Source: Hellea sp. (lineage in GTDB: Bacteria > Pseudomonadota > Alphaproteobacteria > Caulobacterales > Maricaulaceae). From it: 33,500 bases of DNA. A model generated the notes under the pieces. The model was not told where the DNA came from, did not search any database, and worked only from the letters and a program-made list of their open reading frames with translations. Shown here piece by piece: positions 15,503-23,430 of this stretch. Position 1 is the first letter of the stretch, and each line of letters opens with the position of its first letter. The stretch is taken from the NCBI GenBank assembly GCA_020629195.1, contig JAHDDT010000001.1, positions 36,312 to 69,811 on the forward strand. Direction: 5' to 3'. The position numbers and the translations under genes are program-made.

Positions 15503-16752
15503 TAGTGAAGATTAGGCTGTGCGCCTTGCCCTTTTTCATCAATCATATAGCCCCGCGAAAAACGGTCTAGGCGGTAAGCTTTTGCCGTGTCGTGATACGT
15601 ATCGGTGGCCAATAAATGAGCGAAGCTATAGCCGCTCGCAGGTGTAGCTTTGAAGCCGCCATAACACCAGCCGCCATTAAAATAGAGGCCGTCAATATGA
15701 GTCTTATCTATAATTGGGGAGCCGTCCATAGACATATCCATAATGCCGCCCCACATACGCAGCATTCTAGCTTTGCCAATCATGGGCATGACGCTCATGC
15801 CGCCTTCACAGACATCTTCGACAACCGGTAAATTTCCGCGCTGGGCATAGCTATTATAGCCATCAATATCGCCGCCAAAAACAAGTCCGCCTTTATCAGA
15901 TTGACTCACATAAAAATGGCCCGCGCCATAAGTGATGACGCCGTCGAGAAGTGGCTTTAAGCCTTCACTCACAAAGGCTTGTAAGACGTGACTCTCAATG
16001 GGCAAGCGCATTCCCGCCATGGCCATGACGCGTCCCGAATTTCCGGCAACAGCCACGCCGACTTTCTTGGCACCTATAGGGCCGCGCGTTGTTTGGACGC
16101 CCGTACATTTACCATTTTGGATATCGAACGCTGTGACTTCACAATTTTCAATAATGTCCACGCCGCGTTTATCTGCGGCATGGGCATATCCCCAAGCGAC
16201 AGCATCGTGGCGTACAGTGCCGCCGCGCGGCTGTAATAAGCCTCCGCGAATAGGAAAACGCGCATCATCAAAATTAAGGAATGGGTACATCTTTCGTACC
16301 CCCTCGGCGTCCAATAATTTGGCATCTGCGCCGTTTAACATCATCGCATTGCCGCGCCTTATGTAAGCATCGCGCTGCGGGTCAGTATGATACAGGTTAA
16401 GCACGCCGCGTTGGCTCACCATTGCGTTATAGTTGACGTCTTGCTCAAGCCCTTCCCAAAGCTTGAGTGAAAATTCGTAAAAGGCTTCATTTTCATGGAG
16501 CATATAATTGGAGCGAATAATGGTTGTGTTTCGCCCGACATTTCCTCCGCCAATCCACCCCTTTTCCAAAACGGCGATGCGCTTTTGGTCAAATTTTGAG
16601 GCGAGATAATGCGCTGTTGCGAGGCCGTGTCCGCCGCCGCCAATGATGATGATATCATATTCAGCTAAGGGCTCGGCTTTGCGCCAAACGGGTTTCCAGC
16701 CTTTATGGCCTGTAACAGCCTCTTTAAAAATGCGAAATGCAGAATAACCCAT
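15502..16752 (-). CDS. soxB: Sarcosine oxidase beta subunit
   Basis: 416 residues. SoxB bears the non-covalent FAD and covalent FMN that oxidise sarcosine. The dinucleotide fold is at about 33-50 (IIIIGGGGHGLATAHYLA), followed by the strongly conserved GWIGGGNVGRNTTIIRSNY near 65-83. Arg181-His182 in GGTVRHDAVAWGYA lies where the covalent FMN His of the family occurs. The C-terminal YFNGGWCYGGFKATPASG segment is also standard. It is the first gene of soxBDAG, divergent from metY across a 123-base gap. With THF present the product is methylene-THF, linking it to the folate genes of the opposing operon; without THF the enzyme releases formaldehyde. Confidence 0.96.
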   Translation of the reverse strand: MGYSAFRIFKEAVTGHKGWKPVWRKAEPLAEYDIIIIGGGGHGLATAHYLASKFDQKRIAVLEKGWIGGGNVGRNTTIIRSNYMLHENEAFYEFSLKLWEGLEQDVNYNAMVSQRGVLNLYHTDPQRDAYIRRGNAMMLNGADAKLLDAEGVRKMYPFLNFDDARFPIRGGLLQPRGGTVRHDAVAWGYAHAADKRGVDIIENCEVTAFDIQNGKCTGVQTTRGPIGAKKVGVAVAGNSGRVMAMAGMRLPIESHVLQAFVSEGLKPLLDGVITYGAGHFYVSQSDKGGLVFGGDIDGYNSYAQRGNLPVVEDVCEGGMSVMPMIGKARMLRMWGGIMDMSMDGSPIIDKTHIDGLYFNGGWCYGGFKATPASGYSFAHLLATDTYHDTAKAYRLDRFSRGYMIDEKGQGAQPNLH

Positions 16753-16816
16753 AGGGTGAGCTTAACGATAATAGGCATGGGCTCAATCTGTGTCGTCACT
16801 AATAAGACTTATTAAG

Positions 16817-16830
16817 CCTTATAAATAAGG
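16817..16830. promoter_or_regulatory. Palindrome CCTTATAAATAAGG between divergent soxB and metY
   Basis: Six-base arms CCTTAT and ATAAGG flank AA in the middle of the 123-base divergent gap (16753-16875). A partly overlapping inverted pair CTTATT (16808-16813) and AATAAG (16824-16829), plus a further AATAAG at 16801-16806, surrounds it. This is a reasonable candidate operator for a dimeric regulator controlling one or both operons. No further copy was noticed in the other intergenic gaps. Confidence 0.35.
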
Positions 16831-16848
16831 GATATCAATATTGGCATT

Positions 16849-16871
16849 GGCGACATTTGGTTCTAAACGCC
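16849..16871 (+). other. Short hairpin just before metY
   Basis: GGCG (16849-16852) can pair with CGCC (16868-16871) around a 15-base loop, ending 4 bases before the metY ATG. No Shine-Dalgarno sequence is visible before that ATG, so the hairpin would cover the initiation region. It does not match the SAM-II riboswitch consensus as I know it. A role in translational control is speculative. Confidence 0.2.
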
Positions 16872-16875
16872 TTTC

Positions 16876-18165
16876 ATGACAAATTCTTCTTATTTCAAAC
16901 CTGCCACCATCGCTTTGCATACGGGCTACACCCCCGAGAGCGATCATGGATCGCGCGCCGTTCCGATTTATCAAACCACATCTTATGCCTTTGAGAGTGT
17001 CCAGAGTGCCTCAAGCCTTTTCAATGTTGAACAAGGCGGGCATATTTACTCACGCATTTCAAACCCGACTGTAGCTGTTTTAGAGCAGCGCCTTGCGGCA
17101 CTCGAAGGCGGGGCAGGGGCAATATGTACGGCTTCAGGCATGTCAGCGCTCTTTGCGACATTTATCACGCTATGTTCTGCGGGCGATCACATTGTGTCTT
17201 CTGAGCAAATATATGGGTCAACTGCGACTACTCTACGTTACACGCTAAAGCGGTTCGGTATCACGACAGATTTTATCGATATCAATGATAGCGACGCTTT
17301 AAAGGCCGCAATTAAGCCCAACACAAAAATGGTATTTTGCGAGTCCATTTCTAATCCTGGTATGCAAGTTTCAAATCTGCCTGAAATCTCGAAGGTGGCA
17401 AATGAGGCTGGTGTGCCTGTCGTGATTGATGCGACCTTTGCAACGCCTGCGCTGAACCGTCCTTTGGAGCATGGCGCGAATATTGTCGTGCATTCCATCA
17501 CAAAATGGATTGGCGGACACGGCGCAGCGATTGGCGGCTGTATAATTGATGGCGGTAATTTTGATTGGGGCAATGGCCGCTTCCCTGAGATGACAGAGCC
17601 CTATGCACCGTTCCACGGAATGAAATTTTGGGAAGAATTTGGCCCGACGGCTTTTGTGATGAAAATTCGCAGTGAGGCTATGCGCGACCTAGGCGCGGCT
17701 TTGTCACCGCATAATGCCTTTTTGATTTTACAAGGCGTTGAGACATTGGAGCTACGTATGCAGAAACATGTCGCAAATACGCTAGAGCTGCGAGATTGGC
17801 TATCAGAACAAAAAGGTGTGACCTGGGTAAGGCATCCTAATTTAGACGCTGAACCCCATGTGGCTGAGATGTTCCCAAAAGGGGCAGGGTCAATGCTTTG
17901 TTTTGGCGTGACGGGCGGACGTGAGGGCGGGGCGGCCTTTATAAATACTGTCTCTTTGGCATCTCACCTTGCAAATGTAGGCGATAGCCGCACATTGGTT
18001 TTACATCCTGCTAGTACAACGCATTCTCGCCTGACTAAAGAGGCGATGGAAGCTGCAGGTATTCCCGAGGACTTAATACGCGTCTCCGTAGGATTAGAAG
18101 ATTTCGCGGACATCAAAGCGGATTTTGCAAAGGGCCTTAAGGCGGCTTTACGGGCGGCAGGGTAA
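16876..18165 (+). CDS. metY: O-acetylhomoserine aminocarboxypropyltransferase (sulfhydrylase)
   Basis: 429 residues, PLP-dependent Cys/Met-metabolism family, full length for MetY. It joins O-acetylhomoserine with sulfide to give homocysteine, or with methanethiol to give methionine directly. The PLP lysine is Lys210 in HSITKWIGGHG, with phosphate-site residues in YSRISNPT (58-65) and ASGMSA near 86-91. The long insertion before WEEFGPTAFVMK is typical of MetY rather than MetB/MetC. It leads a four-gene operon: its stop and the next start overlap (TAATG). Methanethiol use would fit a DMSP/methylmercaptopropionate eater, but sulfide assimilation is the default. Upstream are a palindrome and a hairpin, and no clear ribosome binding site. 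Confidence 0.93.
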   Translation: MTNSSYFKPATIALHTGYTPESDHGSRAVPIYQTTSYAFESVQSASSLFNVEQGGHIYSRISNPTVAVLEQRLAALEGGAGAICTASGMSALFATFITLCSAGDHIVSSEQIYGSTATTLRYTLKRFGITTDFIDINDSDALKAAIKPNTKMVFCESISNPGMQVSNLPEISKVANEAGVPVVIDATFATPALNRPLEHGANIVVHSITKWIGGHGAAIGGCIIDGGNFDWGNGRFPEMTEPYAPFHGMKFWEEFGPTAFVMKIRSEAMRDLGAALSPHNAFLILQGVETLELRMQKHVANTLELRDWLSEQKGVTWVRHPNLDAEPHVAEMFPKGAGSMLCFGVTGGREGGAAFINTVSLASHLANVGDSRTLVLHPASTTHSRLTKEAMEAAGIPEDLIRVSVGLEDFADIKADFAKGLKAALRAAG

Positions 18166-18965
18166 TGGAACTGATAGTGAATAGCGCGCCGGTTTATGTG
18201 GCGACAGGTGGTAAAGAGTTTGATCCGAAATTACCTACAGTTTTATTTCTACATGGCAGTGGCGGTGATCACAGGACATGGGCTCTACAAACACGTTGGT
18301 TTGCCTATCATGGTTTTAGTGTTCTTGCGCCAGACCTTCCCGGGCACAGCCTTTCTGGCGGTGACGCCTTTACATCCATAGAGCAGAGCGGATCATGGTT
18401 GGTAGAGTTCCTAGAAAAAGCGAGTGTGAAAAAAGCGCATATCGTTGGACACAGCCAAGGGTTTTTAAGCGCATTAGAGCTTTATAAATCAAAGCCTGAA
18501 ATGTGTTTGTCCATCTGCGCTATTGGTACGGCGGCCGCTATTCCCGTAAATCAAGCTTTGATTGACACCGCTAAGGAAAGTTCTGCTAAGGCCGCGCATA
18601 TGATGTGCAACTGGGGTTTCGGTCCTGGCGCACATCAAGGCATAAGCTCTGTTCCAGGCATGCAACCCATTGCGATTTCTCGGGCTATCATGAGCCGCAA
18701 CCCGCTAGCCGCAGACCTCCAAGCTTGCGCTGATTATTTGGCAGGTTCCGAAATAGCGGCTTCTATAAAGGCGCCGCGGCACTGTATTCTTGCCACCGCT
18801 GATAAAATGACGCCTCTGAGGTCGGGCAAAGCCTTAGCTGAGCAAATGGGCATTACCCCAACAATATTAGAGGGTTTTGGTCATATGCTGCCGCTCGAAG
18901 CGCCCAGACAAACTTTGGCCGCGCTTCGAGAATTCATTCAAACTGTACAAAACGAAAGTGCATAG
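18165..18965 (+). CDS. Alpha/beta hydrolase
   Basis: 266 residues, single-domain alpha/beta hydrolase. An oxyanion-hole motif HGSGG is at 30-34, the nucleophile elbow GHSQG puts Ser at 97, the acid is probably Asp213 (TADKMTP) and the base His240 (GFGHMLP). No signal peptide, so it should be cytoplasmic. It sits between metY and a beta-oxidation fusion gene, overlapping the first by one base and ending one base before the second, so it belongs to their operon. Candidate roles include an acyl-CoA thioesterase, an ester hydrolase, or a homoserine-acyl-type hydrolase. None can be chosen from the sequence. Confidence 0.9.
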   Translation: MELIVNSAPVYVATGGKEFDPKLPTVLFLHGSGGDHRTWALQTRWFAYHGFSVLAPDLPGHSLSGGDAFTSIEQSGSWLVEFLEKASVKKAHIVGHSQGFLSALELYKSKPEMCLSICAIGTAAAIPVNQALIDTAKESSAKAAHMMCNWGFGPGAHQGISSVPGMQPIAISRAIMSRNPLAADLQACADYLAGSEIAASIKAPRHCILATADKMTPLRSGKALAEQMGITPTILEGFGHMLPLEAPRQTLAALREFIQTVQNESA

Positions 18966-18966
18966 C

Positions 18967-21255
18967 ATGACGATAAAAAAAGTTGCCGTTATCGGCGCCG
19001 GCACAATGGGCGCTGGCATTGCTGGACAGGCCGCAAATGCAGGCTGTGATGTCTTATTATTAGACCTTCCCAGTGAAGGCGCTGATGTTAATGCCTTGGC
19101 TCAAAAAGGGCTTAATCGTATTTCCAATCCTGCAGATCCAGGGATACTCCATCCCGATATTGCGGGCCGCATCACCGTCGGAAATATCCGTGATGATTTT
19201 GGTAAATTATCTGAATGCGATTGGATTGCGGAAGCTATCTTAGAGCGCCTAGACCTTAAGAAAGATCTTTATAAAAAGCTTGATGCTGTCTGTAAGAATA
19301 CGGCAATCATCTCGTCTAATACCTCAACAATACCTATTAAGTTATTGGTTGAAGATATGCCGCTCGCTTTTAAAAAACGTTTTGCCATAACTCACTTTTT
19401 TAATCCCGTTCGTTTTATGCCTTTGCTTGAATTGGTGGCGGGCGAAAAAACAGACCCCGCGATCATGCAGACGCTTAATACGTTCTGTGATAAGGAACTA
19501 GGTAAAGGCGTCGTCCTTTGCCGCGATACGCCAGGATTTTTAGGCAACCGTGTTGGCTGTTACGCTATCCAAGCGGCGCTGCATACGGCGAATAATATGG
19601 GGTTATCTCCTCAGGAAGCGGACGCTGTATTCGGGCGGCCCATGGGCATCCCCAAGACAGGCGTCTTTGGTCTCTATGATTTAATCGGCATTGATCTGAT
19701 GTCAGATGTGGCTAGCAGCCTTGTGTCTATCTTGCCCGAAGGTGATGCCTTTCATGACGTTGGTAATAAATTACCCCTGATGGAAGATATGATCGCGAAG
19801 GGGCAGCGCGGCCGTAAGACAGGCGCAGGGTTTTACCGTATTCATGATGGTGAGAAGCAAGTCATGGATTTGCAGAGCGGCGAATATTCTACCGTTAAAA
19901 AAATAGATATTCCCGTTGCGCTGAAAGCCGAAAAAGAAGGTATCCTTCACATATTAGAGGATAAATCTAAATATGGAGATTATGCATGGCAAGTCATGTC
20001 CAATATCCTCGTCTATGCCGCTGGGCTAATTCCTGAAGTTGGCGATAATGGCGTTGCCGTGGATGACGCCATGAAAATGGGGTATAATTGGATTAAAGGC
20101 CCCTTTGAATTGATTGACGAGATCGGTGCTGATTATTTAATTGCGCGCCTTGAATCTGAGCAGCGTGAAGTACCAAGATTTCTGCGCGAAGCGGCGGGAT
20201 CGTCCTTTTACGATGGCTTGAAAGCCCGCACAGAGGGTGGCGACTGGCAAGATATAGAGCGGGCCGAAGGTACATTACGATTTAATGACCGCCGCAAAAC
20301 ACTTTCGACTAAAGGGTCTAATGATGATGCCAGTTGGTATGATTTAGACGGCATCGCCTTGGTCGAATTTCATTCCAAAGCGAATGCTCTGGGCGCAGAG
20401 TCCATGAAGATTCTAGAAGAGGCCTTAAACGCTGTCACAGAAAATAAGATGCAAGGCTTAATCGTTCACAATGATGCCCAACATTTTTCTTGCGGCGTAA
20501 ACCTTAATGTCGTGCGGTCTTTCTTTGAAGCTGAGGATTGGGACGGGCTGGACGCATTTTTAAGTCATTTTCAAAATACCGTCCATAAAATGGCGACGGC
20601 ACAGTTTCCTGTCGTTGTGGCGCCTGTAGGCTTATCATTAGGCGGCGGGTTTGAGGTAGTTCTGCATGGTAAGCAAGTCATCTGCCATGCCAATTCCAAT
20701 ATGGGACTCGTCGAGTCTGGTGTGGGCGTGATTCCTGCGGGGGGCGGCTGTAAGGAAACGCTTTACAGATGGATTGAAAAGAAAGATGGCGATGTCGCCG
20801 CGGGAGCTTGGGAAGCCTTTATGTCACTGGGTTATGGAAAGACAGCAAGCTCTCCTCTCATTGCGACAGAAATGGCGATGCTACGGAAGAATGACCGTTT
20901 TGAAAATAATCGTGACCGTCTTTTGGGAGAGGCGATTGCGGCGGTTAAAAGCGGTGCTGAGCAAGTCGACTTCACCCGCAAGCCTATCGCTATGGCAGGC
21001 CGAGAGGATTTTAAAAAGATGGTAAGTTGGGCCGAAGACATGCATGCCAAAGGTAAGCTGTTTAAACATGATGTATTTGTCTCAACACAAATTGCCGAGA
21101 TTGTAACAGGCGGCGACATTGAACCTGGCACAATGTGGTCGGAGCAGGATCTATATGATGCAGAGCGCCGCGCCTTTCTAAGGCTTGCAAAAACAGCTGA
21201 AACGCAAGAGCGCATACGGACGCTTCTTGATAACGGAAAAGCAGTGAGAAACTAA
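18967..21255 (+). CDS. 3-hydroxyacyl-CoA dehydrogenase / enoyl-CoA hydratase fusion (FadN-like order)
   Basis: 762 residues from the ATG at 18967; an upstream ATG at 18877 reads through the previous gene and is rejected. The dehydrogenase comes first: VAVIGAGTMGAGIAG (7-20), SSNTSTIP near 116-123, His143 and Glu155 of the catalytic pair in THFFNPVRFMPLLELVAG, and Asn194. A crotonase domain fills about 455-610, with both expected acids: Glu563 in LGGGFE and Glu583 in GLVESGVGVIPAGGG. The N-to-C order is that of FadN/YusL, opposite to FadB. It would hydrate an enoyl-CoA and oxidise the 3-hydroxyacyl-CoA. Beside an acyl-CoA ligase and in a genome with DddP, acryloyl-CoA is a possible substrate; ordinary fatty acids are equally possible. 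Confidence 0.92.
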   Translation: MTIKKVAVIGAGTMGAGIAGQAANAGCDVLLLDLPSEGADVNALAQKGLNRISNPADPGILHPDIAGRITVGNIRDDFGKLSECDWIAEAILERLDLKKDLYKKLDAVCKNTAIISSNTSTIPIKLLVEDMPLAFKKRFAITHFFNPVRFMPLLELVAGEKTDPAIMQTLNTFCDKELGKGVVLCRDTPGFLGNRVGCYAIQAALHTANNMGLSPQEADAVFGRPMGIPKTGVFGLYDLIGIDLMSDVASSLVSILPEGDAFHDVGNKLPLMEDMIAKGQRGRKTGAGFYRIHDGEKQVMDLQSGEYSTVKKIDIPVALKAEKEGILHILEDKSKYGDYAWQVMSNILVYAAGLIPEVGDNGVAVDDAMKMGYNWIKGPFELIDEIGADYLIARLESEQREVPRFLREAAGSSFYDGLKARTEGGDWQDIERAEGTLRFNDRRKTLSTKGSNDDASWYDLDGIALVEFHSKANALGAESMKILEEALNAVTENKMQGLIVHNDAQHFSCGVNLNVVRSFFEAEDWDGLDAFLSHFQNTVHKMATAQFPVVVAPVGLSLGGGFEVVLHGKQVICHANSNMGLVESGVGVIPAGGGCKETLYRWIEKKDGDVAAGAWEAFMSLGYGKTASSPLIATEMAMLRKNDRFENNRDRLLGEAIAAVKSGAEQVDFTRKPIAMAGREDFKKMVSWAEDMHAKGKLFKHDVFVSTQIAEIVTGGDIEPGTMWSEQDLYDAERRAFLRLAKTAETQERIRTLLDNGKAVRN

Positions 21256-22871
21256 TGCCAAAAGCTTATGACGACCTTCCGAAGACGGGCGCTAACTTTG
21301 TTCCTTTAACGCCGCTTTCCTTTCTAGAACGCACGGCTGATATTTATCCTAGCCGTGAGGCTTTGGTTTATAACGATAGACGGTATAATTGGCAGCAGGT
21401 TCGAACGCGCTGCCGCCGCGTCGCCGCTAGTCTAAATGAGCGTGGCATCGGCAAGAATGATACTGTCTCTGTTTTGGCTTATAATACGCCTGAAATGTTT
21501 GAACTTCAATTCGCCGTTGGAATGGCTGGGGCTGTGCTCAATACGATAAATACGCGTCTTGACGCCGCGACAATTGCCTACATTATTGATCATGCTGAAA
21601 CGAAATTATTTATTCTCGACCGTGAATTATGGCCCGTTCTTGAAGCCGCTCTTGAACAATGTGACCTATCGCCCGAAGTGGTCTTCATTGATGATAGCTT
21701 CGCAGCCGTAAGGCCTGACCTTCCAGCAGATTTTGTTAGCTATGAAGATTTATTAGAGCAGGGAGATCCTGACTATCGTGGTGCAGTGCTTACAGATGAA
21801 TGGCAGGCTTTTTCACTCAACTACACATCAGGGACAACGGGCCGGCCCAAAGGCGTCGTTTATCATCACCGCGGCGCATATTTAATGGCAATGGGAACCG
21901 TACCGTCTTGGGGACTGCCGCCACATCCGCAATATTTATATATCGTCCCCATGTTTCACTGTAATGGGTGGGGCCATGCTTGGACAATGACATTATTAGC
22001 AGGAACAACAATTTGTCTCCGGGCCATTACGCCTAAGGCTGTCTTTGATTTGATTGCGCAGCATGACGTCACACATTTTGGCGGCGCGCCTATTGTCTTA
22101 AATATGCTCGCTAATGCGCCTAATGAAGAAAAGCCAAAGCTCGAAAGGCCTATTCAAGTCATGACGGCGGGAGCGCCGCCGCCAGCCAGTGTGTTGGAAG
22201 CCATGGCGAATATGAATTTTAACGTGCTTCATGTTTATGGCTTGACCGAAACATATGGTCACGTTCTGCAAGCCGCGCCGCAGTCAGAGTGGGGAAACAA
22301 ATCTATTAAAGAGCAATCTGAATTAAAATCTCGCCAAGGTGTTCGCTTCGCAAATACCGAAGCTACAGATGTTGTGGACGGAGATGGAAATCCTGTACCT
22401 CATGATGGGGAAACTATGGGCGAAATAGTTATTCGCGGCAATGTGGTCATGAAGGGCTATTTAAAAGATAAAGCGGCGACTGCAGAAGCCTTTAAAGATG
22501 ATTGGTTTGTTTCGGGTGACCTCGGCGTTGTTTACCCCGACGGATATATTCAACTCAGAGACCGCGCTAAAGATATTATTATTTCTGGCGGTGAGAATAT
22601 TTCCTCGGTCGAAGTAGAAAACACATTATACAAACACGAAGCTGTTGATGTTGCCGCTGTTGTTGCGATGCCTGATGAAAAATGGGGCGAGGTCCCTTGC
22701 GCCTTTGTCGAGCTAAAAGGCGAGGTCACAGAGGCTGAACTTATCGCCTTTTGTGGGGATAATATGGCAAGATTTAAGCGGCCAAAGAAAGTTATCTTTG
22801 GCCAATTGCCTAAAACGGCAACAGGGAAAATTCAGAAAAAAGAGCTACGAGACCGCGCGCTTAAGCTTTAA
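21255..22871 (+). CDS. Acyl-CoA synthetase, DmdB-like (AMP-forming)
   Basis: 538 residues of the ANL adenylating superfamily. The P-loop-like motif YTSGTTGRPKG is at 190-200, the substrate-pocket region PMFHCNGWGHAW has His235 and Trp239, the A5 motif YGLTETYG is near 328-335, and the A10 motif ends in catalytic Lys525 (PKTATGKIQKKEL). The length and the His-x3-Trp pocket recall the methylmercaptopropionate-CoA ligase DmdB, which in marine bacteria also activates short fatty acids and acrylate, but the same pocket motif occurs in other medium-chain ligases. Its start overlaps the fusion gene's stop (TAATG). The neighbouring dddP and metY make a DMSP-related acid plausible. DmdA, DmdC and DmdD are absent from the window. 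Confidence 0.88.
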   Translation: MPKAYDDLPKTGANFVPLTPLSFLERTADIYPSREALVYNDRRYNWQQVRTRCRRVAASLNERGIGKNDTVSVLAYNTPEMFELQFAVGMAGAVLNTINTRLDAATIAYIIDHAETKLFILDRELWPVLEAALEQCDLSPEVVFIDDSFAAVRPDLPADFVSYEDLLEQGDPDYRGAVLTDEWQAFSLNYTSGTTGRPKGVVYHHRGAYLMAMGTVPSWGLPPHPQYLYIVPMFHCNGWGHAWTMTLLAGTTICLRAITPKAVFDLIAQHDVTHFGGAPIVLNMLANAPNEEKPKLERPIQVMTAGAPPPASVLEAMANMNFNVLHVYGLTETYGHVLQAAPQSEWGNKSIKEQSELKSRQGVRFANTEATDVVDGDGNPVPHDGETMGEIVIRGNVVMKGYLKDKAATAEAFKDDWFVSGDLGVVYPDGYIQLRDRAKDIIISGGENISSVEVENTLYKHEAVDVAAVVAMPDEKWGEVPCAFVELKGEVTEAELIAFCGDNMARFKRPKKVIFGQLPKTATGKIQKKELRDRALKL

Positions 22872-23430
22872 TATAAGCCTCATCCCAAGCGGGACGTCGG
22901 AAGACCTCTTCCAACATGGGACGAAAATGCTCTAAGCTCTCAGTCGGGTAGTCAGGATCAAATGAGGTTTGGTCCCAATCTCTGCAAAACTTTTCCGCAG
23001 CGTCGAAATAGGGGCTATCTTTATATTTTTGACGTTCTTCAGGGTTGAGCCCAACTTTGTCCGCATAATATTTATATTGGAAAATACCGTGATGCTGTAC
23101 AGTCCAAGAACATTCTTCGCGGACATAAGGTTTCACAATCGCCGCGGCTAAGCTGTCATGATTATGGGGCGCAAGATCATCTCCTAAATCATGAATAAGC
23201 GCGCAAATAATCCAATCCACATCAGCTCCGTCCCGCTCAGCGCGCGTTGCCGTCTGCAGACTATGTTCTAAGCGGTCAATTTTATACCCTGATAAAGAAT
23301 TTCGAAGCGCCTCTAAGCGTTTTAAAATTCGGCTTGGTAAATCATGTGCAAACTCAGCTTCATGCTTGGCTAGGAATTCATACTCTTCCTGCGTGCCGTC
23401 CTGCATTTTTGTAAAGGAGACTGTATCCAT
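22861..23430 (-). CDS. tmpB: TmpB-like HD-domain diiron oxygenase (glycine betaine-forming)
   Basis: 189 residues of the HD/MIOX-PhnZ mixed-valence diiron oxygenase group. The ligand pattern is present: His56 in RLEHSLQTATRA, His80-Asp81 in ALIHDLGDD, His91 in HNHDSLA, His113/114 in VQHHGIFQ and Asp151/153 in CRDWDQ. TmpB oxidatively cleaves (R)-1-hydroxy-2-(trimethylammonio)ethylphosphonate to glycine betaine and phosphate. It follows the TmpA-like gene with no intervening base, which is the known two-gene order. The GDDLAPHNHDSLAAAIVKPYV region resembles TmpB relatives more than PhnZ (which acts on 2-aminoethylphosphonate). Its 3' end overlaps the convergent ligase gene by 11 bases. A less specific HD hydrolase is the alternative. 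Confidence 0.75.
   Translation of the reverse strand: MDTVSFTKMQDGTQEEYEFLAKHEAEFAHDLPSRILKRLEALRNSLSGYKIDRLEHSLQTATRAERDGADVDWIICALIHDLGDDLAPHNHDSLAAAIVKPYVREECSWTVQHHGIFQYKYYADKVGLNPEERQKYKDSPYFDAAEKFCRDWDQTSFDPDYPTESLEHFRPMLEEVFRRPAWDEAYIKA

Noticed and set aside
16841-16875. SAM-II riboswitch upstream of metY
   Set aside because: There is a GGCG/CGCC hairpin, but only 4 bases remain before the ATG and the SAM-II pseudoknot elements I know are not present. It is listed only as a hairpin.
18877-18966. N-terminal extension of the dehydrogenase/hydratase fusion
   Set aside because: It reads the end of the hydrolase gene in another frame. The ATG at 18967 begins right at the Rossmann strand MTIKKVAVIGAG.
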